Assembly (NCBI GenBank): GCA_029851415.1
Contig: CM056742.1
Span: 115,322,246-115,386,245, forward strand
Direction: 5' to 3'
Length of the DNA stretch: 64,000 nt
Source of the DNA: Eretmocerus hayati
Taxonomy: Eukaryota > Arthropoda > Insecta > Hymenoptera > Aphelinidae
How positions within the stretch are numbered: the first letter of the stretch is position 1; the number at the start of each line of letters is the position of its first letter. The position numbers were made by a program, and so were the translations under genes. This document shows, piece by piece, positions 46,425-57,893 of the stretch. The notes beneath the pieces are model-generated. The model searched no databases. It was not told the DNA's origin and saw only the letters and a list, made by a program, of their open reading frames with translations.

Positions 46425-47097
46425 AGCCCCAATCCTTCTCGTGCCCGTTCATATGCGTGCATGTATAACTATTTCATCCTTAATTCATTCCTCGTTTTCA
46501 AGATTTTTCATTCATTATCTATAATATGGTGCACGTGCAAGTGTGTTTTTCGTCTAGTTCGTCGTATCTGTTACAATAAATTATGAATAATGGAAATCGT
46601 CTGTCTGTCTATCTGTGTGTCATCCTCGATCGCCTCATTTTCTATGAATGAATGACACTCAATCCTTAGAGTCGCCGCCATGCGTACCGGAGTGTTGCAA
46701 AGGCGCAATATTGACGGTCAACCCCCAATAGTTTCGGCTCACGAGGATCTATCGGTCGTCTGAATCTACAAGTGCAATTCTCACATGATATATTTACAAC
46801 AAAGATCAATTGGTCGCAGATGTAAGGATCGTATAAGGGAAAATGTTCTTCATACGTTCGTTGTATCTCTCGAATCAATTGACCTTTGAAATGAATGCAT
46901 ATGTTTTGAATTGCCCCTCAATAAATGAATGATGAATGATTGAAGGAGTAGTAATGAATGATTGATGAATGGTGACATGTTAGATAGATGGTTGATGAAT
47001 CATTAATGAGTGATTGATGAAGTAGTAATGAATGGATGATAAATGATGACACGTTTGATAGATGGATCGAGAAAAAATGAAGTGATGAGAATGGATT

Positions 47098-47198
47098 GCC
47101 TGACTCTCCTACTTGGAGATGGACCTGGATGCAACTCCTGCACCCGAAGGTAACTTATGTGTGTTCAGGGATTCATTTCCAAGCAGGCGGTCATTGGC
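47098..47198. ncRNA. Hairpin module H3 (long form)
   Basis: Stem CTCCTACTTGGAGATG against CATTTCCAAGCAGGCG, with a GATGCAACTCCTGCACCCGA core. One stem position changes from A-T to G-T type pairing. Transcription is not shown. Confidence 0.35.
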
Positions 47199-47814
47199 GT
47201 TAATGTTGAGCGAATGTGTGAGTTGAAAGTGATGGATGAGTGAAAATGCCGATGAGATAAGAATATGTGAATTGAAATTGTATAATGATTTAAGTGGTGA
47301 GTGAAGGAAGTGGAGATGATTACTTGTGAAATGTGCGTTGAGGATATTCAATGAGATGGAGTAGTGATGAGTGATTGATGAATAATGATATGTTTGATGA
47401 ATTGAACAGAGATCAATTGGTCGCAGACGAAAGGATCGTATGAGAGGGGATGTTTTCTATACCTTCGTTGCATCTTTCGATTCAATTCACCTGTGATATG
47501 ATTATATGTACATGCTCGAATTGACCTTTCAGAAGATGAATGATTGATGGATTCACCAATGAAATGGAATGAGATGATGAGTTGATGGAATGGAATGACA
47601 GAAAAATGATCAGGGGCAAATGATATAGGATAATTCCGGATGAGTGAATGGGATGAAATAACAGAAAAATGATTTCAATTATAGAATGTTGAGCGAATAA
47701 TATGAAAAAATTGGTCCATGAGAGAATGGTATGGGAAGAAATAAGGAAACGAAATGAAAAACAATTTGAAATGGAAAGAGTCAAATGATGAAAATGGTGA
47801 TGAAGTAGCAAATT

Positions 47815-47916
47815 TGCCTCACCCTTCTACTTGGTGACATCCCCAGACGCAACATCTGCACCCGGAAGCTGCTTACCTGCGTACAAAGATTCATCGCTAA
47901 GTAGGCGATCATTGAC
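47815..47916. ncRNA. Hairpin module H4 (long form)
   Basis: GCCTCACCCTTCTACTTGGT opens it, GACGCAACATCTGCACCCGG lies in the middle, and TTCATCGCTAAGTAGGCGAT with ATTGACATATG closes it. The stem has several mismatches, unlike the loop core, which is well kept. Confidence 0.35.
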
Positions 47917-48341
47917 ATATGAGTTGGTATTGGTAAATGACGATTGACAATGATATAAGAAAATACTGGATGAATGAATGAAATAGAATGACAGAAAGCT
48001 TATTTTGTTTGAAGAATGTGGAGTGAATAATTTGCAATGGTGCTGGATGGGTGAATCAAATGGAAATTAATGATAAAAAATTACTTTGATCATGGGAAGT
48101 CGAGCGAATGATATGAAACAATGGTGAATGCATGAATGATATGAGATGATGGTGGAAGGGTGGTGAACGACTTCAGATGGTACTGAATGAGTGAACGAAA
48201 TGAAATTCAATGGGGAACTTGGATTGATCATGGGATGTAGAGTGATTGATATGAGATAATGGTGCATGTCTGAGAGATGTTATCAGGAATCAAAAAATGG
48301 AATGTTTTCGATGATAAGAATGGCGATGGAGGAGAAAATTT

Positions 48342-48442
48342 GCCTCGGCTGCTATTTCGTGATCAATCCGGACGCAACATCTGCACTCAGAGGCGGCTTA
48401 CCCGCGTACAAGGATTCATCAACAAGTAGGCGATCGTTGGCA
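48342..48442. ncRNA. Hairpin module H5 (long form)
   Basis: GACGCAACATCTGCACTCAG and AGGCGGCTTACCCGCGTACA form the core. The stem is TATTTCGTGATCAATCC against GGATTCATCAACAAGTAGG, imperfect. The AAGGATTCATCAACAAGTAG right arm is the best kept part. Confidence 0.35.
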
Positions 48443-48888
48443 TATGCGCAGGTGTATTTCGAAGATGAATTAATGATTTGTTCCTGTGACATATGGAGCT
48501 AATGATGAAAGATGATGCTGGATGAATGAATGTAATGAAATGATAGAGAAATGATTTTGTTTGCGAGATGTGGAGTGGATTATTTTAAATGGTGCTGGAT
48601 GAGTGAATGGAATGAAATTCAATGGATGAGAACGATTTTAATCATGGGATGTGGAGTGAAGGATATGAGATAATGGTGGATGTAGACTGAAGGATTCGAA
48701 ATGGTGCTGGATGAATGAATGGAGTGAGATTGATTTAATGAGAAACTTAGATTGACTATTGGATGTGGAAGGAATGATCTGAGATAATGGTGGATAAGTC
48801 TATGGTAAGAAAAGAGATGAGAATATAATGAACAATGAATTGAACTGAAATAGGTCAAAAAATGAAAATGGCAATGAAGAAAAAAATT

Positions 48889-48988
48889 GTCCTCATCCTC
48901 CTATATGATGATGAATCCGGATGCAACATTTGCACCGAGGCGGCTTACGTGCGCACAAAATTCATCACCAAGTAGGTGATCATTGGCG
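48889..48988. ncRNA. Hairpin module H6 (long form)
   Basis: Stem CCTATATGATGATGAAT against ATTCATCACCAAGTAGG, with GATGCAACATTTGCACCGAG and GGCGGCTTACGTGCGCACA between. It ends GTGATCATTGGCG, the shared right border of the modules. Confidence 0.35.
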
Positions 48989-49000
48989 CGTGAAGAGTGA

Positions 49001-50067
49001 ATCCCGAAAAAGTATGATTTGCGAAGTCACCTGCTATTTTGATACGTGATGAGTTTCGAATCAGGAGTAATCAAGATCCGAACCCCGTCAATGGACGGCT
49101 AATAATCAGTGATGAATAGTGAAATAGTATCAATTAAAGAAGCTATATTAGTCGTGATTGAAGCTGAATCCCTAAATAGAATAAGGTACGTACAAGGACA
49201 ACGACACAATTATGAAAGAACTCTATTAGAGCTCCATTGGGCTTCCGAAGGATGGAAACGGAGCTCTTTCGGAGCCCAGTCAGAATAGCGAAATTTGACA
49301 TCCATTGGAATTTCAAAAACAATCATGAAGGAACTCTGAAAGAACTTCTAGTGAGTCCCAAATGAATGGTATTTCTGCCCCCGGAAGAGCGTCTTAAGCG
49401 TCACTCAATAGAAACTTCCAGAGCTCAGGGAAGATTCCGTTGATTTTTTTTTTCACAAAAAAGCCGACCCACGGAAATGTTTGGAAATGAATAAATATTT
49501 TCGGAGAGTACGAGAAATCAACAAAATATCTGGAGAAAAAAGCTGTACATCGAGGGGTCTCGAACCCAAGACCTTTGGATCACTGTCCTTGATTCTACGT
49601 CACTCGGCAATTATGATTCTTGAATATTATTACTGAGAAATTGTAAATAGGTGACCAACACTCTAATTCATCATTCTGGAGAGTAATACTGGGAGGGATA
49701 CATTAACTGAGTTTCACTGCCTCACGTACTCTCGATATCATCCGGTTCCATGGAAAATTCTTCCTAGCGGTACTAGAATTGACGTTCAGAAAATGGCGAA
49801 TGTTGGCACAGTTGTAGATTAGGGTCTCGAAGTGCTTCGGATGAAATTTCAGAAGCCTTCAGTAGCGGGGAGAAAAGTTCTGAGCGTTTGTGTAAAAGCC
49901 GTTTAACACGGAGTCTTACGGAAGATCGAGAGTATAGTGATATCTGACCTTCAGATTTTCATAAGAATGCATACACAGAAGGAAGAATGCACAAAAATCA
50001 CTCAGCAACAATCAGATTGATGATTCAGTGCCTATGAAGAGAAGTCTAAAGACAAATGTAGCCTCTT
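49001..50067. other. Intergenic stretch, no supported gene
   Basis: AT-rich; several GGAACTCT/GGAGCTC words between 49210 and 49430 look loosely repeated. No exon is supported. Confidence 0.35.
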
Positions 50068-50454
50068 TTGACCGTTACGGGGTTATGTTGTCGTCTGCTG
50101 CGCGCATTCACTGTACCTATATCGCGGGTGGACGGGAGTTTGACTCATCCAGTACCGCTACTATTACCTTATGAGAACGATACCTTGGGAATAGAAGATT
50201 CTAATGGTTTTTTTATAGAAAAGCCTACGAGCAGTTTCGTTTCAGCAACAAAATTTACAGCAGTTCATACGGTTCTGAGGAACGTTACCGACGAGTTCAT
50301 TACGTCGGGTCTTTCAAAATTGAAAGGAGAGGAGGATAGGTATTTGATTGTCAAGAACTTTCTTGCCAATCCTCAATTTGCAGAACGAATGTTCTTCTCA
50401 GTCACTATGGGCGCTGTTAGACTCTCAGGGACTCTATTTTTTAAACCGCGATGA
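50068..50454 (+). other. Unassigned open frame of 128 codons
   Basis: It has no ATG near its start (opens with TTG), so if real it would be an internal or terminal exon. The peptide (SATKFTAVHTVLRNVTDEFI, then TSGLSKLKGEEDRYLIVKNF and LANPQFAERMFFSVTMGAVR) has a balanced, protein-like composition, but no domain is recognised. A possible acceptor AAATTTACAG precedes CAGTTCATACGG at 50262. No partner exon or promoter is seen. Confidence 0.25.
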
Positions 50455-51157
50455 TTTTCGTGATTCGATCATACATAACTGATTCACAAATATTACGCAT
50501 ATACAGAATTTGTTGAAATGAAGATACAAACTGATTGGATTCAAAGATAAGATGGAAGAATGAAGTCCTACAATCAACTTATTTCATAATTGGAATCATT
50601 CCCAGGTATTGGTAATTATTGGAGAGAACATTGACATCTCCACATCACCAATGAGTTTCTGTACACCGTGGCCGAGCGAGCACGCGAGCGAGGCAGTTCT
50701 GCTAGTCTTCATGGAATCTAGAACTGTTGGTGTATGTACATAGTGAAGTTGAATGAAGATATGTCTAATCCACGAAACATTCGCATTTATTTCAATCGGC
50801 ATACATAATCAAAATTCTTTTCATTCCCATCGACTTATTCAAAATATTCCTTGATCACTACAAAGAAAATGAATGATCGCGACAACTTATTCGATCATAC
50901 CTCACAAATTCGTTTTCGAAGAGAACATCTCATCCATGAACCGATACATAGCTCTCCCTGAAGACGCTCGGGACCAAGAGAGCATCTACGATCACGGACA
51001 ATCAAGTTTCCTCTGAAAAATAATCCCTCCACTGGTACAGAACTCGGCATGACACAAAGAATATCACGAGAAATTCTTACCAAGGTTGTATAAGAAGTCT
51101 CATGAATCTTCCACAACTCTGAGTGCTTAGTATCCTCAATAGCTCGAGGAGTCTCCG

Positions 51158-54092
51158 AATACAATATGTTACAGAAGGTGTGTACATAATGTAACCGGGG
51201 GGTAGCAGAAGAATTGTAGAAATTATTCGTCCATTCCAAATTTTTTGTAAACCCTCGTGGTTATTGTAACTCTTACGCAAATTATGGCATTTTAGTGAAA
51301 TGCTAGACGTGTAATGATTAGTCATTTTTTGCTGTACAGTTTCGCGTAAGAGTAGTTCCACGCGAAAGCGACCCACGAAAAAGGGTCGTGTCTCAGATCC
51401 TTTTGTTAACATTCTCATTCGATTCTATGGTACAAAATATGAACTTTTCACTACCTATGGGGTCCCAAAAAAATTTTTTGGTCTCATGGCGAGAATTTTC
51501 GAAAATGAAGTAAAATACATTTTCTTAAAATTCTAGCAGCTTTTTTGCACTAAAATGCGAATAAGTCGAGTTTGCTCCCAGATAAAGATATGCGGCTTGC
51601 GGCATTCCAAAGGTCTTTCAAAAACCTATCAAAATCGCTATTAAAAAGTTGTTTTTGGGGTTATGGGCAGCCTGTACGAGCAAAAGTGTAAAAATCACTA
51701 AACAGTGAGTTTCTCAGTTGCCTATTTTTTTCAATTTTCGAAAATCACATATTTGATGTAAAATTTTGTGTTCTTCCAGAAAAAAGTGGTCCCGATTTCC
51801 TTTTCCGACGTCTAAGGCCTGTTTCTTCAAATTTTCGCAAACCTATTTTTTAGGCAGTTTGGAATTGTCTGTTTACTGCGCATGCGCAGGAATTTGGACT
51901 GTTAGAACCAATCCCATTGGGAAGCCAAGAAAATTTCCTTCAAAATGACCACTTGGCAAAGTCAATTTCATCAATTTGGCTCGGAGCTACAACGTTTGAA
52001 AGACCACCGAATCTCGATAACCAACAAGAGGTGGATCGGAGACACCGCGACAATAGTAGGAAAATCCGGGCACGATCTCTGACCCGATGTATCGTTTGCC
52101 TATTGACGCACTCGAGCTGAAGCTTCATCTTTTGTAGGCTGTAACTCCGAGCCAAATTGATGAAATTGACTTTGCCAAGTCGTCATTTCGAAGGAAATTT
52201 TCTTGGCTTCCCAATGGGATTGGTTCTAATAGTCCAAATTCCTGCGCATGCGCAGTGAACAGACGATTCCAAACTGCCTAAATATTTGGGTTTGCGAAAA
52301 TTTGAAGAAACAGGCCTTAGACGTCGGAAAAGGAAATCGGGACCACTTTTTTTCTGGAAGAACACAAAATTTTACATCAAATATGTGATTTTCAAAAGTT
52401 GAAAAAAATAGGCAATTGAGAAACTCACTGTTTAGTGATTTTTACACTTTTGCTCGTACAGGCTGCCCATAACCCCAAAAATAACGTTTCAATAGCGATT
52501 TTGATAGGTTTTTGAAAGACCTTTCGAATGCCACAATCCGCATATCTTTATCTGGGAGCAAACTCGACTTATTCGCATTTTAGTCCAAAAAAGCTGCTAG
52601 AATTTTAAGAAAATGTATTTTACTCCATTTTCGAAAATTCTCGCCATGAGACCAAAAAATTTTTTTGGGACCCCATAGGTAGTGAAAAGTCCATATTTTG
52701 TACCATAGGATCGAATAAGAATGTTTACAAAAGGATCTGAGACATGACCCTTTTTCGTGGGTCGCTTTCGCGTGGAACTACTCGTATGCGAGGCTGGACC
52801 TCGCGCGCGCGAGAATCTCCATCCGGCAGCATGCTGATTCGCGTATGCGAAAACCGGGGCGCGATCGAAGCGGCGCGAAAAAAATTTCGCAAGCGGCGCG
52901 TTTAACGCTCGCCTGACGACAGCCAGATTTTTCAGTCTGCTACTGTTGTTTCTTGCATAACATTCAATAAGAGCATACATATTTTTATGCTGATAGAAAA
53001 GATTTCAATTCCGATTGCAAGATGACAGAGACGCACTTTTCTCGAACAAGACGGTGATAAGTTTCTACCGGATACTGCGATTTATTAGCATTCTCAAAAA
53101 CTACGAGACTCAAGCCAAAAGAACAAGATGTGTGTTCTCGGAATGACTTTTACTGTCAAGTGCTCGTCACTTTGCGACATGTGGTTCATATACTAGTCCG
53201 AGTACTTTTGTGAGAATGAATAAATGGATAGTGCGCAACCATCGAGGTCAGTGGTTTCAAGTTTCCCCGTGACGATCGAGATATTTTTAGTGTGCATCAG
53301 GCCATATGCGGAAGAAATACTCCTCATTTGCCCACAAAAGATTCAGAGTTTGATTGCCGAGGGCATACTTGACGCCCTCGCATCACTTCCTTTCAGTTGC
53401 TCACCCTCATAAAAACGCTGGTATAAGCGTATGAGCCTCATTTAATGAATTGGACTCAAAATTGGCAGTCAAATTCGATTCGAGCAGGCGCACTCCATCT
53501 GATCCATTTGCGTTTGAGCCTTGTGGTTTTTGAGAGTGCCGATCGACTGCAGTGTCCAGGCAAGAACTGATTCTCATCTCGTATATGCACAGTTCGTCTC
53601 CATGCATCATGGGTTTACAGTCGGCATTGTAATCCTGCCTTTCAACATAAGTATGTATGTCCTCATCGGAGGTTATGCATGAAACAACAATAGCAGACGC
53701 AAATCCGGCTATCATTAGGCGCGCGCCAGATCTCTACGCGCGAAGTATTCTTCTCGCCGCTTCGATCGCACCCCAGGAATCCCTCGTGCACGCGAGTCTC
53801 GGATTGCTCGCGCACGCGAGGGATCCCTGTATTCGCGTACGCGAATCAGCACCCTGCCGGATAGAGATTCTCGCGCGCGCGAGGTCCAGCCTCTTGTACG
53901 CGAAACAAAACAGCAGAAGTTTTTGACTAACCTTTACACGTCTAGCGTTACACTGAAATGCCATACTTTGCGTAAGAGTTACAAAAGCCACGAGGGTTCA
54001 CAAAAAATTTGAAATGCACGGATAACATTTACAATTTTTTTGCTACAACCCGGTTACATTATGTACACACCTTCTGTAACAGATTGTATTTG
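51158..54092. mobile_element. Large nested palindrome, outer element
   Basis: Ends AATACAATATGTTACAGAAG (51158) and the complement near 54092, continuing inward through GTGTGTACATAATGTAACCGG, ATGGCATTTTAGTG and TTTCGCGTA in both arms. The right arm (about 53315-54092) is intact. The left arm is 51158-51349 plus 52784-53300, split by copy B of another foldback. Arms also share CTCGCGCGCGCGAG and GCCGCTTCGATCGC tracts. A signal-peptide-like frame on the - strand (53407-53715) has a decayed mirror copy at 52920-53220 and is treated as arm sequence. Confidence 0.8.
51350..52783. mobile_element. Foldback element, family GAGTAGTTCCACGCG, copy B
   Basis: Inverted ends GAGTAGTTCCACGCGAAAGC and GCTTTCGCGTGGAACTACTC. 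Arms of about 700 bp pair closely around a centre near 52065 and include GGGTCCCAAAAAA, TGCGCATGCGCAG and GACGTCTAAGGCC tracts. It is the same family as 21844-23190. It sits in the left arm of the 51158-54092 palindrome, whose right arm is uninterrupted at the equivalent place (complement reads CGCGTACAAGAGGCTGG). Confidence 0.85.
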
Positions 54093-54806
54093 TTCAACTC
54101 ATGATTTCCAACTCTCGGTAGTAACTTTTTTGGAGAGCAAAGAGGTGCAACGCAAACGTTTTCTTGTAATCGGTATGTGACTGGCTGTTCCAGCTCGGAT
54201 TCAAACTCAGTCAAATTAACATTAGAGTATTTTTGCGTGAGAATAACCATCGGTCTCTGACGAGAACCTTGGCCGAGATCGAGACGACTCCGAGGCCGGG
54301 ACCGATGCTCAAATTCCCGAATGTCCAAGGCCGATAGATAGATAGACAGATATCAATTAATTGGAGTCGTATAGGGTAGGACCCCACCAGACTCTGAAAG
54401 AAATGACTCGATACACGATATCGAGAACAGCAGAGGTCCTTCGAGGCCAAGCCTCGCAAAGTCTCGTCTCACGTCCGCCCTAATACCCATATACACGAAT
54501 CGGCAGACATTCTTGTGATTTTGTTACAGCTAAAACTCGTTATCCGTGAGGGATGCGTTTTGGATACCAAAACCGCGAATCAAAAAAGTATTGGAATGAA
54601 CAGGGCCTGCGTTCTAAGAGTCATGATACTCGGCCCACGAATGAAAAGTCTTTAGAAGGAACCATCGGAATAAGGTCGGTTTCACGTCATCGGCGTAACT
54701 TCATGGAATATTACTGCTGATCATGATAATATTTTCATTTCTGTCCAAGAAATTGCGTACGTTTCTCAAAGGAATTGCTTAATGCGCCCAATGAGATTTC
54801 TGTAGA

Positions 54807-55103
54807 ATGTTATTTACGGTAAAATTATACTCCCTCAATTTTGTACTCAACTCCAAGCTGCGATTATTCGTTGATCAACTTTCAAGCTTTCTTCACGACT
54901 GCGGGGAAATTGCTCAAATCCTTTGCCACAGCTTTCGAAGTCAGAATTTCTCCCAAGGAAATTTTGTTTATGACTTCGAGTCTGTGATGAGTTTATCAAA
55001 TATAATAATTAAGAGCTGTTATCATATGAGTCAGCAGTTTCATTCAGATGAGGAATTGACAAAACTTAAACTAGAAATCAGCATAGAGGAACTTCGGGCT
55101 TAA
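54807..55103 (+). other. Unassigned open frame of 98 codons
   Basis: ATG at 54807 immediately follows an acceptor-like GATTTCTGTAG. The peptide (LRLFVDQLSSFLHDCGEIAQ, then ILCHSFRSQNFSQGNFVYDF and SYHMSQQF-like residues, then DEELTKLKLEISIEELRA) is protein-like, with an acidic helical C-terminus and TAA stop. No family is recognised. It could be a terminal exon of a gene whose upstream part I do not see. Confidence 0.25.
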
Positions 55104-55335
55104 AATCACAGATATCCAAGGCTCGCCTCGCGTATGAACAAAAGGTGGCAGTTCCAGAAGCGCATTTTCGTGTACATGTCGCAGCCCGTTTATAGATTCC
55201 GCCCGTCTATAGACTGACTAGTCGGTTCATAGATACGACTCGCGGATCATTGAGATGAGTATTACAGAATGGCTGAAAAACAGAAACAGACTTCCAGGGA
55301 CCGTACTTAGGGCTTATGCCATCCTTTGCTTGCAA
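55104..55335. other. Short spacer
   Basis: Between an unassigned frame and a palindromic MITE; nothing recognised. Confidence 0.4.
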
Positions 55336-56045
55336 GTTTTCTGGCCCCTTCAAGTCAAGGCTGTGCATTTTAGAGCAATTTCAGTTGAACATGGTGCAAT
55401 TTGAGGATAATTTTGTCTAAAATTTTCCCATTTTGAGCAAATTGTCCCAAAGTCTAGTGGCTTCAGAATGCCTTCAAGTGGTTGAGCTATAAATGACGCC
55501 ATACCGACACACGTCTCGTTATGCTCCGTGCTATATTAGCGTAGAAGAGTCCACGATTTTATCCATTTGATGGACCAATTCTTCAGAGGCTTATCATAAT
55601 TCATATGGCGATCGACCTGAATGGTAGACTAATACTTAAAAAAGGGTCAGACCGTTCTTTGATCTTGAGAAAATAGATTATTTTATCTAGTTATTGACAG
55701 TGGAACAATCGATTTTCCTGAGACCTGAGAACGATTACACCCTTTCTAAGTATCAGTCTAGCATTAATGTCAATCGCCATATGAATTATGATTTGCCTCT
55801 GAATGGTTGGTCCATCAGATGAATGAAAGTTTGGACTCTCCTATGCTAATAGCATGGAACATACCGAAATGTTTGTGGGTATGACGTCACTAGGGGCTCG
55901 ACCACTTGAAGTCATTCTGGAGCCGATCGACTTTGGAACGATTTGCTGAAGATGGGAAAATTTTTCAAATTTTTTTCTCAAACTGCACCATGTTCAACTG
56001 GAATTGCTCTAAAATGCCCAGCCTTTACTTGAAGGGGTCAGAAAA
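55336..56045. mobile_element. 710-bp palindromic MITE
   Basis: Ends TTTTCTGGCCCCTTCAAG and CTTGAAGGGGTCAGAAAA. The arms also share GCTCTAAAATGC, TGAACATGGTGCA, CACTTGAAG, CATATGAATTATGA and GATGGACCAA tracts around a centre near 55690. Moderate divergence, no coding frame. Confidence 0.75.
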
Positions 56046-56149
56046 AGTGCGAGATGCCTATTCATGATGGATGAACAGTTTCGTGTTCGTAGTCATATCG
56101 GTGACGATGGGATTAGTCTTCTCTTAAAACATGTACATTGACAATTCGA

Positions 56150-57290
56150 CGACTCACAGGTATTTGTATCCAGAGCTGGCATTGGGGGGGGGGGGCTGAC
56201 CGGCACCAGTTCGCGTGGGGGAGGGGGTGTCCGTAAGCCTGCAAGATGTGCAGAGATGATTGAACATTCGGTAGGGGAGGAACCATCGACCCCAAAATCT
56301 CGGAAGGCAACCGAACCCGACAAGTGCCCGGATACTTGGACCAAATTTTATGTCGGGGAAAGTACAAACCCCAAATCCTACGAAGGTAATCAAATCTGCA
56401 GATACCCGGATGCCTGGACCAGATATTCGGTGGGGGAAGCACGAGCGCCAGGATCTGGAAAGACAATCAAACCCGCAGTGGCCCGGATGCTCGGATCAAA
56501 TATCCTGAGAGGAGAGAACGGATCCCGAAACCTAATGTGGAGACATCCCAGTTCGCAAATAACTAGATGCTTGGTCTAAAAATTCTGTTGGGGAAATAAT
56601 CAACCTCAAGACCTGGAAAGGCAATCAACCCGCACACGCCTCGATGCACGGGCCAGACTTTCTGCGGAGTGCAAACGAATTCTGAATCCTAGAACTGCAA
56701 TCGCAAACTCGGAGATGCCCGAGTTTAGATTAAGGGAGGGAGATTAAGGGAGGGTATTTTTGAGCCCTCGGCTTCCCATGGTCCCTCTACTTTTGAGATT
56801 CTGAAATTCAGAGTTTTGAGTTCGCAGACCTACGATCTACCAATGTTCCAAGTTTTGGAATTCCAAATCACCATCATTCCAAATTCTGGGATCCTGAATT
56901 TGAATAATTCTGGATCTTGGCATTTCGCATATTGAGAGTTCCGAATTCTTTTTGATGACTATTTCACTCATTCCGAATTTGTATGATTCAAGATGAGTTT
57001 TCTCAAAGTTTGAACTTTCCCTGATTTTGAATTGGGTCCTATAATCCGGGCACCTGCCTATTCTGGGCGGGTCGGACTGGAACCGGAGGTGCCCGAATTA
57101 GACAGGTTTTACTGTACGCTGAGGGAAAAAACGAATCCCAAAGGCTAGCGAGGATAGTGAATCGCTAGTACCCCACAATGCTCGGACTAACACTTTGTCG
57201 AAAAACCATGTACTAATCCCGAAACCCAAGAAGTCGTCCAAACACACATGCTTAAACCAAAAAATAACTCGACTTGTGAATTTCACAAGT
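56150..57290. repeat. Degenerate tandem repeats of about 80 bp, forward block
   Basis: A unit containing CCCAAAATCTCGGAAGGCAA, CCCGGATACTTGGACCAAAT and TCGGGGGAA-like ends recurs about every 75-85 bp from 56270 to 56720. It then passes into sequence shared with the TIR element at 2840-3206, ending AGACAGGTTTTACTG near 57115, and a few further units. Poly(G) at 56186-56195. Frames across it are repeat shadows. Confidence 0.55.
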
Positions 57291-57880
57291 CGAATTAATT
57301 TTTTTGACTGACTTCTTGGGTTTTGGGATTGATAGAGGTTTTTCGATAAAGTGCCATACCAGACCGATCATCAGGGTACTAGTGATCCACTCTCCCCCCA
57401 AACTTATGGGATTCGTTTTTTCCCTGGTGCTTTTCTGGGATTTGGAATTGATTTGTCGCCCAACTGAATACCTGATTCGAGCATCCGAGCATTTTCGGGT
57501 TTGCGATTATAGTCCTAGAATTAAAGATACTTTCGTTCCCCGAAAAAAGTCTGGTCGTTTGCGGGTTGATTGCCACTTTAGGTTTTAGGGTTGCGTATAT
57601 CCCCAACAGGATTCTTAGACCAAGAGTCCGGTTGCGGATTTGGATCTCGTAAAATATCTGATCCGAGCATCCGGGCCATTGCGGATGTGATTGTTTTTCT
57701 AGGTTATGCAGGCTTCATGTTTTCTCCGCAGAATATCTTGTCCGGGCATCCGGGTATGTGGGAGTTCGATTACTTCCCTGGAATTTCGCATTGACACGCG
57801 CCCCAATAGAAAATCGAATCCGAGCATCCGGACATCTCCGGGTTGGATTACCTTCCTAGGTTTTAATAGAACTGACATAG
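57291..57880. repeat. Degenerate tandem repeats, inverted block
   Basis: Units of the forward block in reverse orientation (GAGCATCCGAGCATTTTCGG, GATTGCCACTTTAGG, CCGGGCATCCGG). The two blocks meet at a perfect hairpin, CGACTTGTGAATTTCACAAGTCG (57269-57291), which marks the symmetry point. Confidence 0.55.
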
Positions 57881-57893
57881 TCGCTTTGGTGCA

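Larger units (their letters stand above)
45355..46960. repeat. Repeat unit, copy II (interrupted by an 816-bp element)
   Basis: Matches 41873-42760 on both sides of the insert at 45425-46240. CTGCCTGCAGCGTCC and GTACCAGATTTTAGCGATC lie before it. The ACCTTATTTAGACC, GTCTGTCTGTCTATCTG and GATCAATTGGTCGCAGATG blocks lie after it. The last block occurs a third time at 47407-47530. Confidence 0.75.
46961..49000. repeat. C-poor GA/T-rich region with hairpin modules H3-H6
   Basis: About 2 kb of degenerate GAATGAATGGAATGA-like sequence, very low in C on the + strand. It is punctuated by four roughly 100-bp modules at 47098, 47815, 48342 and 48889, spaced 717, 527 and 547 bp. Three of them are preceded by an AAAATGGxxATGAxGxAxAAATT-like lead. 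It resembles 42760-43720 and follows the same upstream unit. The Ser/His/Ile/Phe-rich - strand frames are not genes. Confidence 0.7.

Noticed and set aside
42700..48858. Several - strand open frames rich in Ser, His, Ile and Phe
   Set aside because: They follow directly from the C-poor GAATGA-type repeats and differ between otherwise matching repeat copies.
53407..53715. 102-codon - strand frame with a signal-peptide-like start and cysteines
   Set aside because: It lies in one arm of a palindrome, and the other arm (52920-53220) has a decayed mirror copy without a frame. It is recorded as arm sequence, though a captured gene is not excluded.
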